From positions 406,829 through 463,060 of the forward strand of contig NZ_CM002285.1 of assembly GCF_000497445.1 (NCBI RefSeq): a DNA stretch of 56,232 nucleotides, given 5' to 3'. Both the position numbers and the translations under genes were made by a program. This DNA comes from Streptomyces roseochromogenus subsp. oscitans DS 12.976 (lineage in GTDB: Bacteria; Actinomycetota; Actinomycetes; Streptomycetales; Streptomycetaceae). This document shows, piece by piece, positions 17,468-26,008 of the stretch (the first letter of the stretch is position 1; each line of letters opens with the position of its first letter). The notes beneath the pieces were generated by a model. That model was not told the origin of the DNA. It ran no database searches and was given only the letters and a program-made list of their open reading frames with translations.

Positions 17468-18816
17468 GCACGGACCACCGAACCGGCGGACGGAGCGGCG
17501 GCGGGGCTCCGGGGACGGCGCTCGACACGCTCACCGTCCAGCCCTTCCGGCGCTATCTGATCGGCCAGTTGACCTCCAACATCGGCACCTGGATGCAGCG
17601 CGCCGCCCAGGATCTGCTGGTCCTCCACCTCAGCGGAAACAGCGGCAGCGCGGTCGGGATGGTCACCGCGCTGCAGTTCCTGCCCCAGACGCTGTTCGGC
17701 CTGACCGGGGGCGTCCTCGCCGACCGGTTCCCCAAGCGCCGGCTGCTGCTGATCACACAGACGGGCATGGCGGTGCAGTCGCTGCTGCTGGGGCTGCTGA
17801 CCGTCACGGGCGCGGTGAACCTGTGGTCCGTGTACGCCCTCGCCCTCGCGCTCGGCACCGCCACCGCTGTGGACAGCCCCGCACGCAACGCGTTCATCTC
17901 CGAACTGGTCAGCCGGGACCGGGTGCCCGCCGCGGTGAGCCTGAACTCCGCCCAGTTCAACGTCGCCCGCATCCTCGGCCCGGCAGCGGCGGGCCTGACC
18001 GTCGCCGCCATGGGCACCGGCCCGGTCTTCCTGATCAACGCGCTCTCCTATCTGGCGGTCCTGTACGGCTTGAGCACCGTCCCGGCCGGCACAGCGCGCG
18101 AGCACAACCGGGCTCAGCGCGGCGGTCCGTGGCTGACCGAAGCGTTCCGGCACATCACCGCCACCCCGGAACTGCTGCTGCCGATCGCTCTCATCGCCGT
18201 CGTCGGCACCTGCGGGTTCAACTTCCAGGTCACGATCTCCCTTGTGGCGATCAAGGTCTTCCACTCCGGCACCGCCGCCTTCGGCTACCTCTCGGCCGCC
18301 TACGCCGCGGGCGGCCTCATCGGCGCGATCCGCACGGCCCACGGCGGGCAACTGCCCACCGTCCGCCGCCTCGTCACGGCGACGGCCGTCTTCGGAGCAC
18401 TGGAAACCGCGCTGGGCCTGATGCCCGGCTACGGCACCTTCATAGCGCTGCTGACCCCGAGCGGCTACGCCGCGGTCACCGTCACCACCACCGCCAACGC
18501 CCTGACCCAACTGCATGCCGACCCGCACCTGCGCGGCCGCGTGCTGTCCGTCTACTTCCTCGTCCTCCTCGGTGGCACACCCGTCGGCGCTCCCCTCGTC
18601 GGCCTGGTCTCCGACGCCTTCGGCACCCGCGCCAGCCTGATCCTGGGCGGCCTGCTCTCTGCGCTCTCGGCACTCGCCGTCTCGGGATGGGTCACCGCGC
18701 GAAGCCGACGCCAGGCGCGGATCAGCAGCCTGAGCGGCCGCGCCGGTCCCTCACCAGCCGACCCGCACGACACGCGCCTCGCATCATCGGGCAACGCCAC
18801 GACCAGCGACCGATGA
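17464..18816 (+). CDS. MFS transporter, probable siderophore exporter
   Basis: This is a 450-residue MFS_3-type protein with about 12 hydrophobic helices. The start at 17464 (ATGA overlap with the decarboxylase stop) is preferred over the much longer open frame upstream, which is a shadow of the decarboxylase. The N-terminal RRYLIGQLTSNIGTWMQRAA and the loop motif GVLADRFPKRRLLL are typical of EntS-like exporters. Helix 5 carries NSAQFNVARILGPAAAG, a common family motif. The C-terminal tail of about 45 residues is hydrophilic. As last gene of the siderophore operon it most likely exports the product. No uptake receptor or ABC importer is in the window. Confidence 0.88.
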   Translation: MSTDHRTGGRSGGGAPGTALDTLTVQPFRRYLIGQLTSNIGTWMQRAAQDLLVLHLSGNSGSAVGMVTALQFLPQTLFGLTGGVLADRFPKRRLLLITQTGMAVQSLLLGLLTVTGAVNLWSVYALALALGTATAVDSPARNAFISELVSRDRVPAAVSLNSAQFNVARILGPAAAGLTVAAMGTGPVFLINALSYLAVLYGLSTVPAGTAREHNRAQRGGPWLTEAFRHITATPELLLPIALIAVVGTCGFNFQVTISLVAIKVFHSGTAAFGYLSAAYAAGGLIGAIRTAHGGQLPTVRRLVTATAVFGALETALGLMPGYGTFIALLTPSGYAAVTVTTTANALTQLHADPHLRGRVLSVYFLVLLGGTPVGAPLVGLVSDAFGTRASLILGGLLSALSALAVSGWVTARSRRQARISSLSGRAGPSPADPHDTRLASSGNATTSDR

Positions 18817-18949
18817 GCGCCGAGTTCCGCTCCGGTCGGCGTCGACCCCGGCCCTCGCCTGAACGCCCACCGCCCCAACGCCCCGTACCCCGAAGGCATT
18901 TCCGGGGGAATCAGTGAAAACCTCACCCGTTCGTCATCGTACGGCCAGG

Positions 18950-19518
18950 CTGTGAGCCCTTGCCGGCCTGGTACTCCTCGCACTGAACCTCCCGTGCTGT
19001 GCCTCGGCGTCTTCGCCTCCCTCGCCGTGCCCTTGACCGACACCGCCGGCCCCGTGCTCGCCGCCCGGCTGGCGACCCAGCGCCCGCTGGTCGCGGCCGT
19101 CGCCGCGACGAAGGCCGCCGCGCTCCTTGGGTTGCTGCTCGCACCGCACCTCGGCTGGGTGTGGATCTGCGCCCTCGGCCTCGCCACCGGCAGCGCCTTC
19201 CCGCTCGCCTTCACCCTGCTCGGGCTGCGTTCACCCACGCCTCAGGTCGCGGCCCGGCTGTCCGGCATGGCCCAGACCGGTGGCTACCTCATAGCCGGGG
19301 CCGGATCGCTGGTCATCGGCCTCCTCCACGCCTTCACCGGCACCTGGGGGCTGCCGCTCCTCCTGCTCGCCCTGCTCGTCCCCGAGACGGTCTTCGGGCT
19401 GCTGGCCGGCCGCCCCGCGTTCGTCCACGCCGGCCACAGCACCGAGACGCTCCGCGAGCTACCCCGGCCCCCTGCGGTGCGCCCTACAACACGCCCACTG
19501 CGGGAACTGCGACGTTGA
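18950..19518 (+). pseudogene. CynX/NimT-type MFS transporter with internal deletions
   Basis: The start of the first helix is visible in one frame (ALAGLVLLALNL at 18956). A second frame continues at PVLCLGVFASLAVPL and jumps to what should be the late helices (LGWVWICALGLATGSAFPLA; GMAQTGGYLIAGAGSLVIGL; FTGTWGLPLLLLALLVPETV). Only about 180 of the usual 400 residues remain, so several central helices are missing. The last bases overlap the convergent small secreted protein gene. Confidence 0.65.
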
Positions 19519-19711
19519 GCGGGCCCAAACCGAGGGGGCTCCCAGGGCTGTCCAAGACTCCACCGAGAGGCGACTCGTCAGAGGCACCGCCAGTGGGCGG
19601 GGGCGCGAGCCGCGCAGTAGCTGCGGACGTGTGAGCCGCGCCTACCCCGAGGGCGCCGACGGCGACGAGCGTGACAGCCACCATCCGGACAGTCCGGCAA
19701 GGCTTGATCAT
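19484..19711 (-). CDS. Small secreted protein
   Basis: This is a 75-residue protein starting MIKPCRTVRMVAVTLVAVGA with a clear Sec signal peptide (cleavage near HTSA). The mature part is about 45 residues, Gly/Pro/Leu-rich (PPPTGGASDESPLGG; GSPLGLGPLNVAVPAVGVL), ending hydrophobic. GGATCC serves as a poor ribosome binding site. I do not recognise the family. It lies downstream of, and on the same strand as, the TetR gene. Confidence 0.55.
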   Translation of the reverse strand: MIKPCRTVRMVAVTLVAVGALGVGAAHTSAATARLAPPPTGGASDESPLGGVLDSPGSPLGLGPLNVAVPAVGVL

Positions 19712-19850
19712 TTGGGATCCTTCACAGCGGTTCGTTCTGCTCATGCTTCTCCTGGTACGACACACCCTCACCCGCGGTGGGAAAGGTCGCGCCGCCGACG
19801 CGCCGGTGGCTCCGGGCTCCGGGTGACGCCTCGTCCATGGGCGGCATGGG

Positions 19851-20573
19851 CTACGGCCTCTCGCCGGGTCGTTGATCCACCACTCCTCCCCCATGCGCCT
19901 TCCCCTCGCCCAGAAGCCCTTCGAGCGCCGTCAGCACGTGGCCGCAGATCTCGTCCGGTTCCGCGCTCGCCAGAGGTTCCTGGGCGACCACGACCCGCAT
20001 CAGGCCGATGCCGAGCAACCAGGCCATGGCGAGCTGGGCGCGCAGCGTGCTGTCGTCGGCCGGGGAGAGGGCGGCGAGCGCGGCAGCGTACTCTTCCCCC
20101 AGCGCGCGGACGGTGTCCGGGGCGGCGTCGGCACTGCCGATGGAGCGCAGGTATACTGCCAGCAATCGGTCCGATTCGGGTTCGCCGCCTCCCTCCAGGA
20201 CACCGCGCAGTGCGGTCTCGAACAGGCGGTCCGGGGGCGTGTTGTTCAGCTGCTCCTTGCCTCCCTGCGCCATGACCTCGGTCAGCAGGGCTTGCTTGGA
20301 GCCGAAATAGCGGAATATGAGCGCCTGGTTCACGCCGGCGCGTCCGGCGATGTCGCGGACGGTGGCCGCCTCGTACCCGCGCTCGGCGAAGACCGCGCCG
20401 GCCGCGTGGAGGATGCGCGTGCGGGTTCCCTGGGCGTCACGCGGGCGGTGCGAAGAGTCCCCGCTCGCAGGCGCGCCGCCGGGCCGGTCGTCTGCGGGAG
20501 CGCCGCCCGGCCGCTCGTTCGCAGGCACGCCTGCGGGACGGTCCTGGTACCGCGTGTGCTCGCTGGTGTCCAC
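19851..20573 (-). CDS. TetR-family regulator with a repetitive N-terminal extension
   Basis: This is a 240-residue protein with a GTG start. Residues 1-45 are an unusual Pro/Gly/Ala-rich extension with a repeated unit (RPAGVPANE, RPGGAPADD, RPGGAPASG). The HTH follows at about 50-96 (TRTRILHAAGAVFAERGYEA; VRDIAGRAGVNQALIFRYFG) and then a helical ligand-binding domain. It is divergent from the cytochrome P450 gene, and a perfect 7+7 bp inverted repeat (20679-20696) lies just upstream of the P450 start, so it probably represses the P450/ferredoxin pair. If translation begins further in, the repeat would be non-coding, but no better start is seen. Confidence 0.88.
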   Translation of the reverse strand: MDTSEHTRYQDRPAGVPANERPGGAPADDRPGGAPASGDSSHRPRDAQGTRTRILHAAGAVFAERGYEAATVRDIAGRAGVNQALIFRYFGSKQALLTEVMAQGGKEQLNNTPPDRLFETALRGVLEGGGEPESDRLLAVYLRSIGSADAAPDTVRALGEEYAAALAALSPADDSTLRAQLAMAWLLGIGLMRVVVAQEPLASAEPDEICGHVLTALEGLLGEGKAHGGGVVDQRPGERP

Positions 20574-20678
20574 CCTCTGCTCCTTCGTTCGCCAATGAGC
20601 CCCCTCGCGCTTGCCGAGGAGCCGTCAGAGTAACGACCGATTAGCGTCGTTGACCGTCCGGTGAACGCCTCCTAGCTT

Positions 20679-20696
20679 TGTAAGCGAGTGCTTACA
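20679..20696. promoter_or_regulatory. Probable TetR operator in front of the P450 gene
   Basis: TGTAAGCGAGTGCTTACA consists of 7-bp perfect inverted arms (TGTAAGC/GCTTACA) around GAGT. It ends 14 bp before the P450 start codon, overlapping the purine-rich ribosome binding region on one side. The spacing and form fit a TetR dimer site. Confidence 0.75.
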
Positions 20697-20710
20697 CAAG
20701 GGAGACAGCA

Positions 20711-21901
20711 GTGACGGCACCCGACCACACCCCCCTCGCCTATCCCTTCAACTCCAGCCTGGATCTCGCCCTGTCCGAGGCGTACGAACGAGCCCGTGAC
20801 ACCCCGGGACTGCTGCGTGTCCAGCTCCCGTACGGGGAGCCGGCCTGGCTCGCCACCCGTTACGCGGACGCCCGGCTGGTCCTCGGCGACCAGCGCTTCA
20901 GCCGGGCCCTGGGCCGCGAGCACGACGAGCCGCGCAGCTCCGCGGCTCAGCGGGACGGCGGGATTCTCAGCATGGATCCGCCCGACCACACCCGGCTGCG
21001 CTCGCTGGTCGCGAAGGCCTTCACCGTCCGCCAGGTCGAGAAACTCCGCCCGCAGATCAGGGAGCTGACGTCCACTCTGCTGGATGAGATGGAAGCGGCG
21101 GGTCCGCCGGTCGACCTGGTCGACGGCTATGCCCTGCCCATTCCGGTCGCGGTGATCTGCCGACTGCTCGGCGTACCGGAGGAGGACCGTCCGAGGTTCC
21201 GCGTCTGGAGCGACGCGGCGCTGTCCACCAGCTCGCTGACCGCCGAGGAGTTCGACCGCAATCGCGAAGAGCTGCGCGCGTACATGGCCCAGCTGATCAA
21301 CGCGCACCGCCAGCAGCCCCGGGACGATCTGATGACGGCGCTGATCGAGGCCCGCGATCACGAGGACCGGCTGTCCGAGCTGGAACTGGTCGACCTGTGC
21401 GTCGGTGTCCTCGTCGCCGGCCACGAGACCACCGCCACTCAGATCCCCAACTTCGTGCTCACCCTGCTCGACCATCCACAGGCGCTGTCCCGCCTGCGCG
21501 CCGAGCCCGCGCTCATCACCGGCGCGATCGAGGAACTGCTGCGCTTCGTGCCCCTGGGCAGCGGGGCCGGTCAGCCCCGCTACGCCAAGGAAGACATCGA
21601 GGTGGGAGGCACGCTGGTGCGGGCCGGGGAGCCGGTGCTGGTCGCCATCGGCGCGGCCAACCGTGACGCGCTGCGCTTCACCGCGGCCGGCACGCTCGAC
21701 ATCTCCCGAAGCGGCAACGCCCATCTGGGCTTCGGCCACGGCGTCCACCACTGCCTCGGGGCTCCCCTGGCCCGCCTCGAACTCCAGGAGGCCATCGGCG
21801 CACTGGTGACCCGCTTCCCCCGGCTGCACGTCGCCGGCGACATCACCTGGAAGACCGAGATGCTGGTACGCGGCCCCCGGGTCATGCCGGTGGGCTGGTG
21901 A
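20711..21901 (+). CDS. Cytochrome P450
   Basis: This is a 396-residue soluble bacterial P450. The start is a GTG behind AAGGGAGA. Visible features are the I-helix oxygen-activation motif VLVAGHETTATQ (about residue 235), the K-helix ExxR in IEELLRFVPLG (about 276) and the haem-binding loop FGHGVHHCLGAPLAR with ligand Cys348. MDPPDHTRLRSLVAKAFT is the usual C-helix segment. It is of the CYP105/107-like actinobacterial type. The ferredoxin gene begins 8 bp after its stop, so the pair form an electron-transfer unit. The control region carries a TetR operator. The substrate is unknown and no biosynthetic cluster adjoins it. Confidence 0.95.
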   Translation: MTAPDHTPLAYPFNSSLDLALSEAYERARDTPGLLRVQLPYGEPAWLATRYADARLVLGDQRFSRALGREHDEPRSSAAQRDGGILSMDPPDHTRLRSLVAKAFTVRQVEKLRPQIRELTSTLLDEMEAAGPPVDLVDGYALPIPVAVICRLLGVPEEDRPRFRVWSDAALSTSSLTAEEFDRNREELRAYMAQLINAHRQQPRDDLMTALIEARDHEDRLSELELVDLCVGVLVAGHETTATQIPNFVLTLLDHPQALSRLRAEPALITGAIEELLRFVPLGSGAGQPRYAKEDIEVGGTLVRAGEPVLVAIGAANRDALRFTAAGTLDISRSGNAHLGFGHGVHHCLGAPLARLELQEAIGALVTRFPRLHVAGDITWKTEMLVRGPRVMPVGW

Positions 21902-21909
21902 GGTGGCCC

Positions 21910-22131
21910 ATGAGCTGGCAGTTGCACATCGCTTCGGACCGCTGTATCGGCTCCGGTATGTGCGCCGGGACCGCACCGGACCTGTTCGCGCTCGACGACG
22001 ACCACGCGCACCCCGTGAACGAGCACATCGCCGAGAACGACGACCGCGCTCTGGAGGCCGCCGGCATCTGCCCGATGCTGGCCATCACCGTGCGGGACGC
22101 GGACGGAAGGGAGATCGGACCCCGCGAGTGA
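21910..22131 (+). CDS. [3Fe-4S] ferredoxin, P450 redox partner
   Basis: This is a 73-residue ferredoxin starting MSWQLHIASDRCIGSGMCAG. The cluster ligands form CIGSGMC near residues 12-18 and CP near residue 54 (AAGICPMLAI), the three-cysteine pattern of P450-linked ferredoxins. It lies 8 bp downstream of the P450 and presumably shuttles electrons to it. No ferredoxin reductase is linked; the flavoprotein at 3.7-4.7 kb is broken. Confidence 0.93.
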   Translation: MSWQLHIASDRCIGSGMCAGTAPDLFALDDDHAHPVNEHIAENDDRALEAAGICPMLAITVRDADGREIGPRE

Positions 22132-22273
22132 ACCTGCCGCGCATCCGGCTACGGCTGCAGGGCGGGCGTGTTCCTGATGAGGCTGTCGAACCCCAGTGGG
22201 GGCGCCCGCGAACGCCCATGACTCAAGGGAGTTGATCGGTTCGGTGGCCGGGCCGGCCTAAGAGCGAACCGCG

Positions 22274-22516
22274 TCAGCGCCGTTCGGGGAAGTCGTCGCC
22301 GTACATCGGCAGACCGCTCACCGACTGCTCCCGGGACGCCTCGTCCTCGATCGCGTCCCAGTGGTCCACCATGACGCCGTCCTCCAGGCGCAGGAAGTCG
22401 GCGGCGATCCACGGGACGGGCTGTCCGTGGCCGGAGAACCGCCCGCGCACCATGGCCATGCCCCCTTCCGCCGTGATCAGCTCGCATAAGTGTCGCAGCT
22501 CCCCCGGCAGGCTCCT
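22274..22516 (-). pseudogene. SnoaL-like (NTF2-fold) protein, C-terminal remnant
   Basis: The end of this frame (ITAEGGMAMVRGRFSGHGQP; ADFLRLEDGVMVDHWDAIED) is the C-terminal half of a SnoaL-like polyketide-cyclase/ketosteroid-isomerase-fold protein. The usual WD and GNPMF-like ending is present as SGLPMYGDDF. The N-terminal half is missing. The frame instead continues without interruption into MFS transporter sequence, so the open frame at 22274-22750 is a chance fusion created by a deletion. Confidence 0.65.
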
Positions 22517-22890
22517 GATGGCAACGCCGTAGCCGAGCACGGTGTGCAGCAGGCCGATCGGGGCGATCAGGAGTCCCGCGATGATCGTCGGCACTCCGAA
22601 GCTCGGGTATGCGACCACATGGATGGACGCGAAGAGTGCTGCCCGCTCGTGGGACTGTGCGAGCGGCGCGACGGCGCGGAAGGTCCCGGAGAACGAAGCG
22701 CCGAAGCCCACACCGCCGATGATGCCTCCCACCCACAGCAGGGAGCGCACCCGCGGCCACTCCGGCCTCGATCAGTGTGGTTCCCGGCAGCACACCCGCA
22801 CCGCCGACGAAGACGGTGCGCCGTGGTGTCAGACGGCCGAGGAAGAGGCCGGCCACGGCGGCTGCCGCGGGCTCGATGAAGGCCGTGGCA
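22517..22890 (-). pseudogene. MFS transporter fragment
   Basis: Hydrophobic transporter sequence is spread over two frames: AGLFLGRLTPRRTVFVGGAG and VLPGTTLIEAGVA, then VGGIIGGVGFGASFSGTFRA, APLAQSHERAALFASIHVVA and PSFGVPTIIAGLLIAPIGLL. This corresponds to the later helices of an MFS_1 drug-efflux-type protein. The 5' part is absent, there is a frameshift near 22755, and the 3' end is fused to the SnoaL remnant. Confidence 0.65.
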
Positions 22891-22919
22891 CGCCGGGGAC
22901 CACGCTCAGCGGGCGTAGG

Positions 22920-23131
22920 CCGGCCTGATCATCTCCGAGGGAGTGTGGGTCAGCTGTGACGCGGTCGGAGGGCACGACGTTCCGGGGCTCTTCACCGGCG
23001 AGCAGGTCGCTCACTGGAAGCAGGTGACCGGCGCGGTGCACCGCGCAGGATCCGCCGCACCCGGCCAGCACCGCGCACAGGGCGAGTGCGGCGGCCGTCG
23101 AGCGGAATCCCTTTGTCCTGTGTCCGGGCAT
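22920..23131 (-). pseudogene. Lipoprotein, N-terminal part only
   Basis: The start at 23131 gives a clear lipoprotein signal peptide (MPGHRTKGFRSTAAALALCA, then VLAGCGG with the lipobox cysteine) behind AGAGGTGA. It begins 42 bp after the cupin stop on the same strand. The solute-binding lipoprotein of a sugar transporter is the sort of gene expected there. After about 45 residues recognisable character is lost, and the frame runs into the MFS remnant at 22829. It is therefore probably 3'-truncated. Confidence 0.45.
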
Positions 23132-23172
23132 GCCGAGGTCACCTCTTCCTGATCGCCGGTGCCGGGTGGCTT

Positions 23173-23943
23173 CTAGTCCGTCGGCTTGCCGTCGTACGGC
23201 AGCGTCGTCCCGGGCAGGGCGTACTCGTCGCGGCGGCCGCACATTCCGAAGCCGCCGAGGCGGCACGGCTCGCTCTGGTACGCGGTCGCTTCGGCGAGGT
23301 AGGCGGGCTCGCCGGACTCCAGGGCGTCGAGTTGGGCGCCGGTGCGTTCGGCGGTGGCGAGGGCGCCGGCCCGCCACAGCTCGCGCCAGGCGGGCACCCG
23401 GGCGCGGACCAGGCGGGCGGCGGCCTGCTGGAAGGCGCGGTACGGGCCGCCGTCCCCGGCGATCAGGGCCTCGCGCAGGGTGAGATAGCCCTCGACGGCC
23501 AGGTCCCGGCGGCGCCGGGCGGCGGCCTCGGTGTCCGGGCCGGTGCCCCTCGGGAGGGTGGCGGCAGCGGCGTACCGCTCGGGGTCGGCGAGCACTTCGG
23601 GTGGGAAGGTGAACACGGCGTCCCCGGCCTCGGGCAGGCCGCTGTTCTGCATGAGCACGGTGATGCGGAGACCGCCGCCCTGGACCATGCGGTGCACTGT
23701 GCCTGGCGTGAACCAGGCGAGGGACCCGGATCGCAGCGGCATGTACCGGTAACCGTCGGGGCTCAGGGTCTGCACCGCGCCCTGCCCGCCGGTGACGACG
23801 TACGCCTCGGTGCACACCAGATGCAGATGCGGACTCCCTCCGCAGACGCCGTCGGCGGCCTCCCACTCGTACGCGCTCAGGTGGGAAAGTCCCACGGCAC
23901 CCGGCAGCGAACGAAGTGCCGCCGACTGCGCTTCGCTCACCAC
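23173..23943 (-). CDS. Cupin-domain protein of a catabolic operon
   Basis: This is a 256-residue protein. The N-terminal half is a cupin barrel (PHLHLVCTEAYVVTGGQGAV; SGSLAWFTPGTVHRMVQGGG) with metal-type histidines in SPHLHLV and GTVHRM. The C-terminal half is helical (EGYLTLREALIAGDGGPYRA). Its GTG start overlaps the stop of the DUF6807-like gene by 7 bp, so the two are translationally coupled. Similar proteins occur next to Gfo/Idh/MocA oxidoreductases in streptomycete sugar or uronate catabolism; a role in isomerisation or sensing of the sugar is inference. Confidence 0.75.
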   Translation of the reverse strand: MVSEAQSAALRSLPGAVGLSHLSAYEWEAADGVCGGSPHLHLVCTEAYVVTGGQGAVQTLSPDGYRYMPLRSGSLAWFTPGTVHRMVQGGGLRITVLMQNSGLPEAGDAVFTFPPEVLADPERYAAAATLPRGTGPDTEAAARRRRDLAVEGYLTLREALIAGDGGPYRAFQQAAARLVRARVPAWRELWRAGALATAERTGAQLDALESGEPAYLAEATAYQSEPCRLGGFGMCGRRDEYALPGTTLPYDGKPTD

Positions 23944-24869
23944 GTCAGACCTTCCAGGTGATGGCTGACACGGTCGCGGTCCCAGGCGCCGTCGGCGATC
24001 ACGACCCGGTAGCGGTAGCCGAAGCTCTCCCCCGGCGGCAGGGCGAACTCCTCGAAGAAGGCCCAGGAGAACGCGACGGTCGGGATCGGCTCGGAGCGCA
24101 CGAACCAGTGCGAGGGGTGGATCGCGGACGACTCGTCCAGGTTCTCCGGGGCGTGTGCGAACACGAGTGTGGAGTGTGCGTCGGTGTCATCGTGTTCGGT
24201 GGTGAAGGCCAGCCATGGCCCCTGACTGCCCATCACCTTCATGGCAGCGACACCTGGTTCGGAGTCGGGCGTGAACACCGCGCCGCCGGTGAAGTCACGC
24301 GGCCCGCGCCACTGCAGCCCGGTGTAGCCGGCCATCTCGCGGCCCGCGGTGGTGGGCGAGCCGAACAGCAGGGGGTCATCATGGATGTTGGTGAGACGGA
24401 TGGACCAGTCCAGGGTCCAGGCGCCGGCTTCCTCGTCCACCGAGTGCACGGCGAGTCCGCGCGTCTCGCGGGCCCATTCCCGGCCGCCGTTCTCGACCCA
24501 GGTCAACTCCTCGGTGAGGCCGAGGCGTTCGCCGGTGACGGTGAGGTCCGTGAAGCCGTCGTGGCGCATCGAGCCGACCCGGTCGGGCAGCCGGAGGTAA
24601 CCCTCGCCGTGCACATAGCAGTTGCCGCCCCAGAAGTTCTGCCCGGACAGATGACTGGCCGTCATCTGCAGGCCCTTGTGCCAGCGGTGGTCGCTCGGCC
24701 GGTATCCGGTCACCGTGCTCCCCGCGAGGGTGCGCACGGGGTGGGCGTAGGGCTTGCGGGCCTCGAAGGCGTCCGGGTCGGGGCGGTAGACGTAGCGGAG
24801 GATCTCGGTGCCGTTCGGCGCCTCGACCGCGAGATGCTCACCGTGGACGTGGCTGACTCGGATGCTCAT
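23937..24869 (-). CDS. PmoA/DUF6807-family protein
   Basis: This is a 310-residue protein starting MSIRVSHVHGEHLAVEAPNG. Family features include YRPDPDAFEARKPYAHPVRT, the HRWHKGLQM histidine cluster, SGQNFWGG, GMRH-like SMRHDG, and the C-terminal HPSHWFVR and FALPPGESFGYRYR. The family is annotated as methane oxygenase PmoA-like, but the gene lies in sugar-catabolic operons and has a galactose-mutarotase-like beta fold character. It is the middle gene of the operon: the cupin overlaps its end, and the oxidoreductase expected directly upstream is now separated from it by an IS110 element. Confidence 0.78.
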   Translation of the reverse strand: MSIRVSHVHGEHLAVEAPNGTEILRYVYRPDPDAFEARKPYAHPVRTLAGSTVTGYRPSDHRWHKGLQMTASHLSGQNFWGGNCYVHGEGYLRLPDRVGSMRHDGFTDLTVTGERLGLTEELTWVENGGREWARETRGLAVHSVDEEAGAWTLDWSIRLTNIHDDPLLFGSPTTAGREMAGYTGLQWRGPRDFTGGAVFTPDSEPGVAAMKVMGSQGPWLAFTTEHDDTDAHSTLVFAHAPENLDESSAIHPSHWFVRSEPIPTVAFSWAFFEEFALPPGESFGYRYRVVIADGAWDRDRVSHHLEGLTW

Positions 24870-25075
24870 TAGAGGACCATCCCTTCTGCAGCCCTCACGA
24901 GTAGGGTTGTGACCTCTCGGTCCCGGTGGGTGCATGGCCATGGGTGCGAGCCGCTCGACGGCCTGCATGAGTTCCGCCAGCCCCGCCGGGCCGAGGCCGT
25001 CTGATCGGCTTCAGGGACACGCCCCGCAGAGGGCCGATTAATGAGCTCCCGGCAGACGACCTCACCACCGGGCAG
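24870..25075. other. Junction region between the catabolic gene and the IS110 remnant
   Basis: There is no complete gene here. On the minus strand a short stretch (GLAELMQAVERLAPMAM) looks protein-like and could be the end of a lost gene or element flank. The left boundary of the IS110 element must lie in this interval. IS110 elements lack conventional terminal inverted repeats, so the edge cannot be set by eye. Confidence 0.4.
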
Positions 25076-25991
25076 GTGCTCCTCGAACCGCCTTGGAGTA
25101 CGACGCACGTGTTCATCGGATGGGACTGGGCGACCGAGACCCATGACGTGACCGTCATGGACGCCACCGGCAAGCGCATCGACCGGTGGGAACTCGCCCA
25201 CACCGAGGAAGGGTTCGCCAAGACCCTGACCCGGCTGCGCAAGCACGCAGACCCGGCGGATCTGCCCGTGGCCATCGAGACGAGCCGCGGTCTGGCCGTC
25301 GACCGACTGCTCGCCGCCGGCCACCCCGTCGTGCCGGTCCACCCCAACGCCTTCAACGCGCAAGCGCCACGGGTACTCCGGGAAGAAGCCCGGCAGCGTC
25401 CTGATCGAACGCCTGCGCTCCGCCCCGAAGGCCGCCTCCCGCCTCAGCGACACCGTCGTCGAACAACTCGTCCGCGTCCAGGTCCAGCTCGTGCAGGGCA
25501 TACGCGCCACCATCCGCGCGCTGGACAAGGCCATCACCACAGCCACCAAGACGCACCCCTACGCGCCGCTCTTCGCCACCATGCCGCGCATCGGCAAGGT
25601 CAGCCTCGGGCAGATCATCGGCGAGATCGGCCCGATCCTGGAACGCGCCCAGACCTGCGAACAGCTCATCGCCGAAGCCGGCGTCGTCCCGGTCACCCGC
25701 GCCTCGGGCAAGGCCCGCACGGTCTCCTTCCGCTTCGCGACCAACCGCAGAGCGCGTCTCGCGCTGACGACCTTCGCCGACAACAGCCGACACGGCAGCG
25801 ACTGGGCCGCCAAAATCTACAACGACGCCCAGGCCCGCAAGAAGCGACACCCGCATGCCATCCGCATCCTGGCACGCGCCTGGCTGCGCGTGATGTGGGC
25901 CTGCTGGCGCAACGGCGCCTGCTACGACCCCGCCATCCATCAAGCCAACAGCAAGATCAACACGACTGCCAACGCCCCTCTGGTGGCATAG
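25076..25991 (+). mobile_element. IS110-family transposase, internally deleted
   Basis: The first frame carries the DEDD RuvC-like N-terminus (HVFIGWDWATETHDVTVMDA; LPVAIETSRGLAVDRLL; HPVVPVHPNAFNA). It then breaks at about 25365. The C-terminal Transposase_20 part continues in another frame (YSGKKPGSVLIERLRSAPKA; FATMPRIGKVSLGQIIGEIG; AEAGVVPVTRASGKARTVSF; NRRARLALTTFADNSRHGSD) to the stop at 25991. About 90-100 central residues with part of the active site are missing, so the element is dead. A GTG at 25109 (VFIGWDWAT) is a likely original start. It is inserted opposite to the surrounding operon and separates the oxidoreductase from the DUF6807-like gene. Confidence 0.88.
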
Positions 25992-26008
25992 AGGTTGACT
26001 CAGGAAAC

